Source: an uncultured Muribaculaceae bacterium (lineage in GTDB: Bacteria; Bacteroidota; Bacteroidia; Bacteroidales; Muribaculaceae). Taken from it: a stretch of DNA of 64,000 bases. Shown in pieces: positions 9,415 to 17,861 of this stretch. The notes beneath the pieces were generated by a model. It did not search any database. It was given only the letters and a program-made list of their open reading frames with translations, and was not told where the DNA came from. A program made the translations under genes and the position numbers. Within the stretch, counting starts at the first letter, position 1; every line of letters starts with the position of its first letter. The stretch spans positions 62,001 through 126,000 of the forward strand of contig CAJTYD010000001.1 of assembly GCA_910583775.1 (NCBI GenBank). The letters are read 5' to 3'.

Positions 9415-9470
9415 AAATAAAGAACAAACTTCCTGAAGCCTTAAGCTGCGGGGAGGTCTGTTCTTTATTT
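9415..9470 (-). promoter_or_regulatory. hairpin between the 29-residue gene and rng
   Basis: Arms of 11-12 bp, AAATAAAGAACA and its complement TGTTCTTTATTT, enclose a further CTTCC/GGAGG pairing. Read on the minus strand, it is followed by a T-rich stretch. It may terminate the upstream transcript or act as a structured leader of rng; RNase E family genes are often autoregulated through their leaders, but that is inference here. Confidence 0.6.
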
Positions 9471-9550
9471 TATGCGCATTGCGGTTCCGTAGAATCCTTA
9501 TCGGCCGGAATCGCCTACGAATAATCCTTAGGACTCCATCCCGGGGCGGA

Positions 9551-9640
9551 TTATTTCTTCTTATGACGATTCTTTCTCAGTCTCTTTTTGCGCTTGTGAG
9601 TTGCCATCTTGTGGCCTTTTCTCTTTTTTCCGCTTGGCAT
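9551..9640 (-). CDS. 29-residue basic ribosomal-type protein
   Basis: Reading from 9640 gives MPSGKKRKGHKMATHKRKKR followed by LRKNRHKKK and a TAA stop, 29 residues with more than half lysine, arginine or histidine. Near-identical tiny proteins lie next to HU or RNase G in many Bacteroidota. The pattern resembles the COX24/AURKAIP1-type small-subunit ribosomal peptides (bS22-like) or THX. That it binds the ribosome is inferred from composition and conservation. The gene is upstream of rng and downstream of HU on the same strand. Confidence 0.8.
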   Translation of the reverse strand: MPSGKKRKGHKMATHKRKKRLRKNRHKKK

Positions 9641-9707
9641 AATGTTTAATTTTAGTTTTATGTTAATTCTTCTTGTTTATGACTGCTGTCCGATCCTGAA
9701 TCCGGAT

Positions 9708-9980
9708 TTACTTAACCTCGTCGAGGAAAGCTTTTGAAGGCTTGAAGGCGGGAATCTTATGCTCCGGAATCTTGATGGTGATGTTACGCGAAATGTTTCT
9801 TGCAGTTTTCTCCTTGCGGGTTTTGATGATGAAACTGCCGAAGCCACGGAGATAGACGTTATTGCCGTTGATCATGGAATCCTTGACAACCTCCATGAAT
9901 TTCTCCACAGTCGCAAGCACGGCGGCTTTTTCAAGACCGGTGCTGCGCGAAATCTCGTTTACAATATCTGCCTTAGTCAT
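9708..9980 (-). CDS. HU family DNA-binding protein
   Basis: This 90-residue protein is a histone-like HU/IHF-family dimer subunit that bends and compacts DNA. It begins MTKADIVNEISRSTGLEK, has the conserved GNNVYLRGFGSFIIKTRK core leading into the DNA-binding arm (KTARNISRN), and ends with the AFKPSKAFLDEV helix. Length is exactly that of the family. It is followed on the same strand by the 29-residue basic gene and rng. Confidence 0.95.
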   Translation of the reverse strand: MTKADIVNEISRSTGLEKAAVLATVEKFMEVVKDSMINGNNVYLRGFGSFIIKTRKEKTARNISRNITIKIPEHKIPAFKPSKAFLDEVK

Positions 9981-10290
9981 TGTTTAGTTTATTTTTTCTA
10001 TTTTTATTCACTTTTTTCGTATACTCTTGCAGGCCAAACCCGCTTTCGCGAATTTGGCAATGCAAATATCGTAATTTTTTTTGATTCATTATGCATTTCG
10101 CCCCCCTTTTTATTGCTTTTTGCCTCATTTTTATCTAAAAACCACCGTCTTGCCCTGTTTTTGGGCTCCTACAGCGGTTTTTCTTTATTTTTCGGGATGG
10201 CGTTACTCGGTAACCTCTACTGCAATGATAATGTATGACAAATACAAATTTTAGAATCTATCGCTTTAATATTTTCACGCCCCGTCGAGA
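9981..10290. other. intergenic region upstream of HU
   Basis: This 310-bp AT-rich stretch lies between the yigZ-like gene stop and the HU start. It must contain the HU promoter and the end of the DJ-1/yigZ transcript. I see no convincing -7 box, hairpin or small ORF. Confidence 0.5.
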
Positions 10291-10887
10291 CTAACCGATG
10301 CTCACGCCATCGATTTTAGCAAGGCGTCCCGTGATCTCATCCTTCATTCCTTCGGGAAATTCAAGCGTCATACCGCAAGTATTGTCGAATGATCTCTCAA
10401 CCACTCTCACGCCCTCCATCTTCGAGACTTTCATCACGCCGTCGGCACCTACATACGGGAACGTAATCCTAAGTTGCGTCAGCTTGCGCATCTCCTGCCT
10501 GCCGGCATCTTCGAGAGCGAGCCGCGCCGCCTCCCGATAGGCGGCGATAAGGCCGGAGGTGCCCAGCTTTATCCCCCCGAAATATCTCACAACCCCTATG
10601 GCGACGTTCGTCACTCCGAAACTCCTTATCTGGCCGAGTATCGGCTTTCCCGCCGTCCCCGACGGCTCGCCGTTGTCGTTAAGCTGCCATTCTTTGCCGT
10701 CGGGCCCCACTACGTAGGCCCAGCAGACATGGCGGGCGTCGTGATATTTGTTCTGTAACTTCTTTATTTCCTCTCTGGCCTCCTCGGCAGTGGTCACCGG
10801 AAAGACAAATGCAAGGAACCGGCTCATCTTCTCCGTATAACGGGATTCGCCGGTTCCTTTTACCGTATAATATAGATCGTCATTCAT
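10291..10887 (-). CDS. YigZ/IMPACT family protein
   Basis: The 198-residue protein matches the YigZ/IMPACT family. The N-terminal UPF0029 domain shows YHDARHVCWAYVVG and the hallmark NDNGEPSGTAGKPIL, followed by VVRYFGGIKLGTSGL. A C-terminal ferredoxin-like domain (DUF1949) of about 60 residues completes it. In eukaryotes IMPACT controls GCN2; the bacterial role is not settled. It lies 33 bp downstream of the DJ-1/PfpI gene and is probably co-transcribed. Confidence 0.93.
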   Translation of the reverse strand: MNDDLYYTVKGTGESRYTEKMSRFLAFVFPVTTAEEAREEIKKLQNKYHDARHVCWAYVVGPDGKEWQLNDNGEPSGTAGKPILGQIRSFGVTNVAIGVVRYFGGIKLGTSGLIAAYREAARLALEDAGRQEMRKLTQLRITFPYVGADGVMKVSKMEGVRVVERSFDNTCGMTLEFPEGMKDEITGRLAKIDGVSIG

Positions 10888-10920
10888 TCGCCGTAATGTT
10901 CATCGGGGAAGAAATGTCTG

Positions 10921-11511
10921 TTATCCGAAGGTAAAGTCTCTGTTGTCGTCACTGTTGGGATAGAGAAGCATTCCGCTTGCCACCTTATATGCTGCCTCCT
11001 CGCCGAGCGAGCTCTTGACGATACTCAGGGCCCAGATCAGGGCGTTCGACGGGCCGTTGCCGAGAACGAACTTGTCGTCGACCACAACAGGCGCGCTATC
11101 GGGAATCGCGCCCTCCATATATTTCTCGAATCCGGGATAGCATGTCGCCTTTCTTCCCTTGAGAAGCCCGAGCTGACCCAGCACAATTCCGGGCGACGCG
11201 CAGATCGCAGCGATCTTGCCGGAGCGGCTCCTGAACTGCTGCTCAAGAAGTCCGTTAAGGGGAGAAAACTCATAGAGATTCGTCGCGCCGGGCATTCCGC
11301 CGGGCAATATAAGCCATGCCGGATCCTTGAACAGGGTGTTGTTATAGATAAGGTCGGCCGTAACAGTGATTCCATGGGCTCCTGTCACCTGAAGAGATGA
11401 TGTGATGGATACAGTCTTTATAGGCAATCCCGCACGACGGAAAACATCCACCGGAGTCAGAGCCTCTACCTCCTCGAAGCCCTCTGCTAAAAACAAATAA
11501 GACTCTTTCAT
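10921..11511 (-). CDS. DJ-1/PfpI family protein
   Basis: The 196-residue flavodoxin-like protein matches the DJ-1/ThiJ/PfpI superfamily. The nucleophile elbow cysteine is in IAAICASPGIVLG, and the early acidic residue is in FLAEGFEEVEALTPVDVFRR. Members act as glyoxalases, deglycases or oxidative-stress proteins; which applies here cannot be told. It is the first gene of a two-gene unit with yigZ. Confidence 0.92.
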   Translation of the reverse strand: MKESYLFLAEGFEEVEALTPVDVFRRAGLPIKTVSITSSLQVTGAHGITVTADLIYNNTLFKDPAWLILPGGMPGATNLYEFSPLNGLLEQQFRSRSGKIAAICASPGIVLGQLGLLKGRKATCYPGFEKYMEGAIPDSAPVVVDDKFVLGNGPSNALIWALSIVKSSLGEEAAYKVASGMLLYPNSDDNRDFTFG

Positions 11512-11774
11512 AATTAATAGGGTTAAGATAATTGGGAACTAAGTAATATTAACAACAACGCTTCCGGTCATCCTTCCGGTCAGTGACTTTATTATCCTCC
11601 CCTTTCGTTACATAATGTTATTGCGAGGTTTGGACTTTGAATGCTCTGGAAACCGTTTAAATTTGTTGGTAAATATAGATAATATTTATCTTTTTTCCTA
11701 ATTTTGCACATAACTTTAAGAAATATCTGCAATTTTTCGATCTTTTCAAGATCTTTTATGACGATATTCCTTTA

Positions 11775-11926
11775 AGTAGTTGATAAAAATTAATGAACAT
11801 ATAAAACGAAGATATTTTTGAGGCGATTGGGTTGCGGAAGGAGGGAGCATATTAATATATGCGACTGACTGACAAGACCCAAGCGGCCAAAAAGATCAAG
11901 TTTTATAGTTCAAGATATCAACTACT
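11775..11926 (+). repeat. hairpin element 2 with 11-bp terminal inverted repeats
   Basis: A 152-bp element is bounded by AGTAGTTGATA at 11775-11785 and its complement at 11916-11926. It shares the core of element 1 (GATATTTTTGAGG, GGAGCAT, ATGCGACTGA, CCAAAAAGATC). The central hairpin is GCATAT-TAAT-ATATGC at 11847-11862. Outside the shared words, the paired arms differ from element 1 yet remain complementary: ATTGGGTT pairs with AGACCCAAG here, where element 1 has TATCAAGTT with AGACTTGGATA. It lies immediately upstream of apbE. Confidence 0.7.
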
Positions 11927-11972
11927 CATATATCGATTAATTTTTAGAAACTACTTATACATTAAAAAAGAT

Positions 11973-12977
11973 ATGAAACTGAATAATATTTTCAAATATT
12001 CTCTGCTGACATCGCTCGCTCTCCTTCTTGCGGCATGCTTAGGGAAAAAATCGGACGATTCAGCGGAGTTCCGCAAGATGGAGGGTCTCGTATGGAACAC
12101 CTCCTATCATGTGACATATCAGTCGGAGCGTCCTCTCGATGATTCAATCATATCCGTGCTCGACAGGGTCGGGAAAAACCTTTCGGTTTTCGATTCCTCC
12201 TCCCTTGTCTCGAAAGTGAACGCACAGGATTCCACACCTGTCAACACCGACTTCATCCGCGTCTACATCATGTCGGTAAAGATCAACAAGGCGAGCGACG
12301 GCGCGTTTGATCCTACACTTTCTCCGGCCATCGATGCCTGGGGATTCGGCAAGGGGCATAAGGTTACGGCCGACACCGCCAGAATCGACTCAATCATGCA
12401 ATTCATAGGAATTTCGAAGACTCGCCTTTCTCACGATGCTCTTGTGAAAGACGATATCCGTATCCGGTTCAATTTCTCAGCCATCGCGAAAGGTTACGGA
12501 TGCGACGCTGTCGCGGAAATGCTCCGCGACAATGGGGTCGAGAATTTCCTGGTTGAGATCGGAGGCGAAATAATGGCCCGTGGCAAAAGTCCCTCCGGCG
12601 ACAAGTGGAGAATATCGGTCGACCGACCTATTCTCTCTGCCGACCGTGAGATTCATGAGTCACAGTCGGTGATCGCCTTCACCGATATGGGAGTCGCCAC
12701 CTCCGGCAACTACCGCAATTTCCATTACGAGAACGGCGAAGTCTTCGGGCACACTATCTCCGCGACGACCGGACGTCCGGCGCGAACCGACATCCTCTCG
12801 GCCACCGTGCTCGCCAAGACGGCTATGGAAGCCGACGGTCTCGCCACGGCCTATATGGCCATGGGAAGCGAGAAAGCCATTCGCCTCAATAAGTCGATGA
12901 AGCTTCCCGCAATGTTCGTGCTCGCCGATTCCACGGTCTGGATGTCGCCGCAGTTCGAAAAGCTTATCGCCGAATAG
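11973..12977 (+). CDS. apbE: FAD:protein FMN transferase, lipoprotein
   Basis: ApbE attaches FMN covalently to threonines of flavoproteins such as Nqr/Rnf subunits, outside the cytoplasmic membrane. From the ATG at 11973 the 334-residue protein has a lipoprotein signal, MKLNNIFKYSLLTSLALLLA followed by the lipidated cysteine (C22). A start at 11859 is possible in frame, but those 38 codons lie largely in hairpin element 2 and would place a charged segment before the signal, so I reject it. Family signatures are YGCDAVAEML, FLVEIGGEIMARG and DMGVATSGNYRNF. No Nqr or Rnf genes are in the window. Confidence 0.93.
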   Translation: MKLNNIFKYSLLTSLALLLAACLGKKSDDSAEFRKMEGLVWNTSYHVTYQSERPLDDSIISVLDRVGKNLSVFDSSSLVSKVNAQDSTPVNTDFIRVYIMSVKINKASDGAFDPTLSPAIDAWGFGKGHKVTADTARIDSIMQFIGISKTRLSHDALVKDDIRIRFNFSAIAKGYGCDAVAEMLRDNGVENFLVEIGGEIMARGKSPSGDKWRISVDRPILSADREIHESQSVIAFTDMGVATSGNYRNFHYENGEVFGHTISATTGRPARTDILSATVLAKTAMEADGLATAYMAMGSEKAIRLNKSMKLPAMFVLADSTVWMSPQFEKLIAE

Positions 12978-13037
12978 CCGGTTGCCGGTTAGCCATAACA
13001 TCTTTACATTTACAGATTTTTGACATCAAGCTTTTTT

Positions 13038-14141
13038 ATGGAATCTATTCTATTGATCATCTGCCTCGCCATGGTCGTCATCATGGGGATTATTTGCTAC
13101 ATGCTTCTATCCCGAATACGTAGACTTAACGAAGAGGCGAGACAGGATTTCCGGCTCATGACCGCCGAATCCATAGCAAGATCCTCCGACGCGCTCCGGA
13201 CTGCCAACTCAGAGCAACTGAATTCTATCCTCACTCCGTTGAAAATGAGGATCGAGGACTTCAACCGACAGATGCAGGAATCGCATATCGACGCCGCCTC
13301 TTCCCGCCGTTCGCTTTCCGACCAGATCGAAAGGCTTTCAAAACTAAACATCTCTATCGCGAGCGAGGCCCGGAATCTCGCCACGGCATTGCGAGGCAGC
13401 AACAATACCCAGGGGAAATGGGGCGAGACTGTCCTGGAGACAATCCTCGAGAAGGCAGGGCTGCAGAAAGGCGTAAACTTCGAGACTCAGGCAACACGCG
13501 ACCGCAACGGCGAGATTCTTCGCGACGACTCGGGTTCGCTCCGAAGGCCCGACGTTCTTATATATCTTCCTGAAAAACGCACTATAATAGTCGATGCGAA
13601 GACTTCTCTGTCGGCATATCTCGACTACTGCGAACTTCCCGAAGGCCCCGAGGCCGAGGATGCGGCGCGAAGACACGTCATGTCAGTCAGGAAACATATC
13701 GATGAACTTGCTTCCAAGAACTATACGCGTCTCGTGCCCGACGCCATGGAACAGGTGTTGATGTTCATTCCCAACGACGCCGCACTTATATTCGCCCTCG
13801 ACCGCGACCGCTCGCTGGCCGAATACGCGTTCGCCCGCAAGGTGACGCTCGTCTCCCCTTCGCAGATTATGGGAATCGTGATGATGGTGCAGCAGATGTG
13901 GCGCCGCGACCGCCAGGACCGCAACACCGCGGAGATCGCCCGCATCGGCGGCCTACTGTATGATTCAGTGGCCGCATTTCTGACAGACATGCAGAATATC
14001 GAAAAGAGTCTGAACGCGGCCCATAACGCCTACAATGCAGCTTACATGAAGCTCTCGGGAAGCCAGAGAAGCATCCTGTCGCGCGCCGAAAAGCTCCGCA
14101 ACCTCGGAGCCAAGACCACGAAAAACATTTCCGCCGATTAA
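13038..14141 (+). CDS. rmuC: DNA recombination protein RmuC homolog
   Basis: The 367-residue protein begins with a membrane helix (MESILLIICLAMVVIMGIIC), continues as a long coiled coil to about residue 115, and ends in the RmuC domain with the nuclease-like motif VDAKTSLSAYLDYCE and GKWGETVLETILEKAGL. RmuC limits DNA inversions and is thought to cleave or protect DNA ends. A TTG start six codons earlier is possible; the ATG at 13038 is preferred. Its stop is 31 bp from the stop of the convergent patatin gene. Confidence 0.9.
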   Translation: MESILLIICLAMVVIMGIICYMLLSRIRRLNEEARQDFRLMTAESIARSSDALRTANSEQLNSILTPLKMRIEDFNRQMQESHIDAASSRRSLSDQIERLSKLNISIASEARNLATALRGSNNTQGKWGETVLETILEKAGLQKGVNFETQATRDRNGEILRDDSGSLRRPDVLIYLPEKRTIIVDAKTSLSAYLDYCELPEGPEAEDAARRHVMSVRKHIDELASKNYTRLVPDAMEQVLMFIPNDAALIFALDRDRSLAEYAFARKVTLVSPSQIMGIVMMVQQMWRRDRQDRNTAEIARIGGLLYDSVAAFLTDMQNIEKSLNAAHNAYNAAYMKLSGSQRSILSRAEKLRNLGAKTTKNISAD

Positions 14142-14172
14142 TCCGGGTCCACTCCCGGCATACCTTCACAGG

Positions 14173-16521
14173 TCAGCGAAGGAACTTCGGCGCCTGGATC
14201 AACAGGCCGAAATTGATTCCGAAATTCCAGTTGTTGGCCGGATACGAGAGATAATTACAGTAGATCGACAGGCTGGCGAAGGGGAAATTGTAGACTCCCG
14301 CGATCTCTCCGATGAAATCCGCTTTCTTGAACCATCCCTTGTAGGCTGCCGGGGCGGAGCCTCGACTGACGAGATGGCGCATCGGAGAATATGCGTAGAA
14401 GTCGCCTCTTACCTGCAGCCGGTTCACGGGCATCCAGATAGGAATCAGACCGACGGCGACATAGTTGTCCGAGCGGAACCGCTGGTTGAAATAGTTTCGC
14501 GTCGAGGGGGTCGGGGCGAATGCCGGAGCATGGATAAGCGTGGCGGTATAATTCTGGGTGATACGCTGGAGGGTGCCCAGAGCCGTGACCGAGACTCCGA
14601 GGTTGACATGACGGTGAAGCGGGAAGAAGTTTTTCCACTTGAGTTCGAGCGATCCTCTGCCATGGCCCCTGAACCCGGCGTCAGGAGCCACGCCGCTGCT
14701 TCCGGGATAGTATCTTGATGACTCATGGCTCAGGATCACGTTCGCGCTCCATTCATAACCGGAGCTCGGATAAAGGATCTCGTTGAGCGTGCTGCTGTCG
14801 ATCCCGGCGCGGAACGCCCAGATATGATATTTTGTCTTGTCCTTGCCGACCGAAGTATAGTCAGAGACATTGTCAGGATAATATGAATCCGACATATATC
14901 CGTAGCCCACTCCGGCGTATCCCTTTGCACGCCGTCCGAAAGCCCTGACAAAATTCAGACGCAGGAAGTTGTCGTTCTCCGTTATGAAAGTCGGCGTCGA
15001 GGTCTCGTAGAAAAGCAGCTCGTTGTCGTAATATTTCTGCTTGCTCATCACTCCCTCGAGCTGAAGATACGAGGGAGTGGCGGTCCGCAGAGCGAACTTG
15101 CCTGTAAGCATCCCGGCATAATACGATTGGCCGAGCCACCCGCTTACGCTGAGGTCGAGGGAATTGAAGCTGAGAGTATGAAACCCGAGCCCGAGATAGA
15201 GCATGGAGTTGGTAGAGGAAGTGATCCAGCCACCCACGCCTATTCTCCAGGGGCGTTTAACCGAGGCCTCGAGCAGAAGCGTGTTTCTGCCGTCGCGGTT
15301 GAATACAGCCTGAGGCAACAGATTGCTGAGGGTCCCGTCGGTAACAGCCCGGTAATAGGCATTCTCAACTTCCTTCATATTTATAGGTTTTCCTCCCTTG
15401 CCGCGGAAAAGATAGGCGATATAATCTCCCTGTTCGCGGTCGGCGCCTGTAACCTTGACTGAATCGAACCTTACATCCGGAGTCTTCGATGCGAATTCCG
15501 CCCTGCGGCCTGTAACAGTCTCCAGCGGTCTTCGGGCCCACACCCGTTTCTTTATCGAATCCACCATGGCGAGCCCGGTGCGGTAACCGATCTCATATAT
15601 AACAGGGGCTTTGGCGAAATCCAGCACGCCGAAATTCAAGACCGGAACCTGAATCTTTATCCCGTTCTCCGCCGGAACGGAATAATTGTTGTTCTGGATT
15701 ATCATGTCTTCAAGCTGGCTGTAGATATCTCCCTCGCGAGGTTTCTTGTCTGGACTCGACACCGACACGCCTATTATGAAATCCGGGTTGAAATCCTTCT
15801 GCATCACATCGACCGGGAAATTATCATATATTCCTCCGTCATAAACCAGCACTCCGTCCATCTTTATCGGCTTGAAGACAAGAGGGAAGCTCATCGATGC
15901 CCTCACTGCGTCTCCGAGAGAACCTTTCTCGAGAACAATCTTCCGCTTGTGGTAGACATCACTCGTGACGCAACGGAACGGCACGAAAAGATTGTTGAAA
16001 TTCTCGCGACATTGATCGGTATAAGGCGCGTAGAGCTTAAGAAACTCCAGATTCATCGGTATCGGGCTGATCAGGTTCGCAGGAATGATCTGGTTCACGA
16101 TATTCGTGGTGTCCCTGAAATTCACGTTCAGAGACACCCACTGCGGAGTCGGCGTAGGCGTGGAGATATAATAGACAAGGTTCCTGTCGATGGTGCCGGT
16201 GCTCCAGTATTTGAAATCGGGAGCCGTGAAGAAGCTTTCCATTTTTTCAGGCGACCATCCGCAGGAATAGAGACTGCCCACGATGGCTCCCATCGAGGTG
16301 CCCGTAACGTAATCAATCGGGATATCGTTCTCCTCCAGAGCCTTTATCACTCCGGCATGGGCTATACCCTTGGCACCGCCTCCGCTCAGCACGAGCCCCA
16401 CGGTCTGGCGGCCGCTCCGTTTCAGAGAATCTTCAGACACGCTGCGGGCCGAGACTCCGGCAGAGATTGTCAGAGCGAGGAGCAACGACAGCAGACTTCC
16501 GGTCAAATCGCGGTTTTTCAT
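14173..16521 (-). CDS. patatin-like phospholipase with C-terminal outer-membrane barrel
   Basis: The 782-residue protein has a signal peptide (about residues 1-25), then a patatin domain with the oxyanion loop GGGAKG (47-52), nucleophile elbow GTSMG (74-78) and the DGGIYDNFPVD catalytic aspartate segment. A POTRA-like stretch follows at about 345-420, and the remainder is a repetitive aromatic-rich beta barrel of the BamA/TpsB type ending NFGLLIQAPKFLR. This is the type V-d (PlpD-like) layout, though many Bacteroidota members stay outer-membrane attached. The lipase probably acts on phospholipids; the substrate is unknown. Confidence 0.9.
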   Translation of the reverse strand: MKNRDLTGSLLSLLLALTISAGVSARSVSEDSLKRSGRQTVGLVLSGGGAKGIAHAGVIKALEENDIPIDYVTGTSMGAIVGSLYSCGWSPEKMESFFTAPDFKYWSTGTIDRNLVYYISTPTPTPQWVSLNVNFRDTTNIVNQIIPANLISPIPMNLEFLKLYAPYTDQCRENFNNLFVPFRCVTSDVYHKRKIVLEKGSLGDAVRASMSFPLVFKPIKMDGVLVYDGGIYDNFPVDVMQKDFNPDFIIGVSVSSPDKKPREGDIYSQLEDMIIQNNNYSVPAENGIKIQVPVLNFGVLDFAKAPVIYEIGYRTGLAMVDSIKKRVWARRPLETVTGRRAEFASKTPDVRFDSVKVTGADREQGDYIAYLFRGKGGKPINMKEVENAYYRAVTDGTLSNLLPQAVFNRDGRNTLLLEASVKRPWRIGVGGWITSSTNSMLYLGLGFHTLSFNSLDLSVSGWLGQSYYAGMLTGKFALRTATPSYLQLEGVMSKQKYYDNELLFYETSTPTFITENDNFLRLNFVRAFGRRAKGYAGVGYGYMSDSYYPDNVSDYTSVGKDKTKYHIWAFRAGIDSSTLNEILYPSSGYEWSANVILSHESSRYYPGSSGVAPDAGFRGHGRGSLELKWKNFFPLHRHVNLGVSVTALGTLQRITQNYTATLIHAPAFAPTPSTRNYFNQRFRSDNYVAVGLIPIWMPVNRLQVRGDFYAYSPMRHLVSRGSAPAAYKGWFKKADFIGEIAGVYNFPFASLSIYCNYLSYPANNWNFGINFGLLIQAPKFLR

Positions 16522-16599
16522 GGTGGATAAATTAGGATACTGATGAAATATCCCCCTGTCTCCCGGTCATTTCCGCGGAAGACAGAGGTTTTATAAAAA

Positions 16600-17823
16600 T
16601 CACTTTTCCATATAGGAGTCTTTGAAGCCAAGGAAGTATAGCACGCCGTCGATGCCGATGGTCGATATGCTCTGCTGCGCCTCGGCCTTCACCTTCGGCT
16701 TGGCGTGGAAGGCGATTCCGAGTCCTGCCTCCGAAAGCATCGGCAGATCGTTGGCTCCGTCGCCCACGGCGATTGTCTGGGCGATGTTTATGTTCTCAAC
16801 CTGGCATAGCAGACGAAGGAGCTCACGCTTTCTCTGGCCGTCGACGATGTCGCCGACATAGTGGCCCGTCAGGCGGCCGTCTTCGCCGATCTCAAGCTCG
16901 TTGGCGTATACGTAGTCGAAACCGAAGCGTTGCTTGAGATAATTGCCGAAATAGGTGAATCCGCCGCTGAGGATCGCCGTCTTGTAGCCCGAGCGCTTCA
17001 GCACCGACATCAGCCTTTCCACTCCCTCGGTGATAGGCAGCGATTCGGCGATCTCCTTCATTACCGATACGTCGAGTCCCTTGAGCAGGGCGACCCTTCG
17101 CGTGAAGCTCTCGCGGAAATCTATCTCGCCGCGCATCGCCGATTCCGTGATGCGTCTCACCTCCTCGCCCACTCCTGCGCGGTCGGCGAGCTCATCGATA
17201 ACCTCGGTGCGGATCAGTGTAGAGTCCATATCGAAGCATATCAGACGCCGGCTGCGGCGATACATCGTGTCTTCCTGCATCGAGATATCGAAATTGAGCT
17301 CCGAGGCCAGCTTCATGAAGTCGCTCTGCATCTTCACCCTGTCAGTCGGATTGCCTCTGACAGAAAACTCGATGCATCCCTTGGCAACAGGCAACTTCGA
17401 CTCGTCGAGCGGCATTCGGCCCGTGAGGCGCGTGATAGTCTCGATGTTGAGCCCCTGCTCCGAGATGATGGCGGCAACCGACGCGATCTGGCGCGCCGTG
17501 ATCTTTCTGCCCAGGATCGTCACGATATAGCGGTTCTTTCCCTGACGCGAAACCCATTCGTTGTATTCCTCCTCACTCACGATGTTGAACTGCACCTGCA
17601 CGTTGAGGTCGTTGGTCTTGAACAGAAGCTCCTTCACGATCTCGCCGCTGCGGCGGCTGTCGGTCTTGAAAAGGATGCCGAGAGCGAGTGTATGGTGGAT
17701 GTCGGCCTGGCCGATGTCGAGCACCGTGGCGTCGTAACGCGCCAGAATCTCTGTCAGGCTCGCCGTGATGCCGCTCTTGTCCGGCCCGGATATATTGATT
17801 AGAATTAACTCGTTGTGTGCCAT
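16600..17823 (-). CDS. serB: phosphoserine phosphatase with N-terminal ACT domains
   Basis: This 407-residue enzyme performs the last step of serine synthesis, hydrolysing phosphoserine. Residues 1-180 contain two ACT-like regulatory domains (starting HNELILINISGPDKSGIT, with a second unit around RYIVTILGRKITARQI). The HAD domain follows with the nucleophile motif CFDMDSTLIRTE, RGEIDFRESF, AILSGGFTYFG and VGDGANDLPML. The two-ACT layout is usual in Bacteroidota and mycobacteria and suggests amino-acid feedback control. Confidence 0.94.
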   Translation of the reverse strand: MAHNELILINISGPDKSGITASLTEILARYDATVLDIGQADIHHTLALGILFKTDSRRSGEIVKELLFKTNDLNVQVQFNIVSEEEYNEWVSRQGKNRYIVTILGRKITARQIASVAAIISEQGLNIETITRLTGRMPLDESKLPVAKGCIEFSVRGNPTDRVKMQSDFMKLASELNFDISMQEDTMYRRSRRLICFDMDSTLIRTEVIDELADRAGVGEEVRRITESAMRGEIDFRESFTRRVALLKGLDVSVMKEIAESLPITEGVERLMSVLKRSGYKTAILSGGFTYFGNYLKQRFGFDYVYANELEIGEDGRLTGHYVGDIVDGQRKRELLRLLCQVENINIAQTIAVGDGANDLPMLSEAGLGIAFHAKPKVKAEAQQSISTIGIDGVLYFLGFKDSYMEK

Positions 17824-17861
17824 TTTATTCAGAATCTTGAAAGACTGTCGGTAAATTTTGG

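Noticed and set aside
9759..10238. 159-residue plus-strand ORF across HU and its upstream region
   Set aside because: Antisense to HU, with a hydrophobic tail produced by the AT-rich intergenic sequence.
16861..17802. 313-residue plus-strand ORF opposite serB
   Set aside because: It is an antisense frame of a well-supported serB gene, with low-complexity composition and no recognisable domain.
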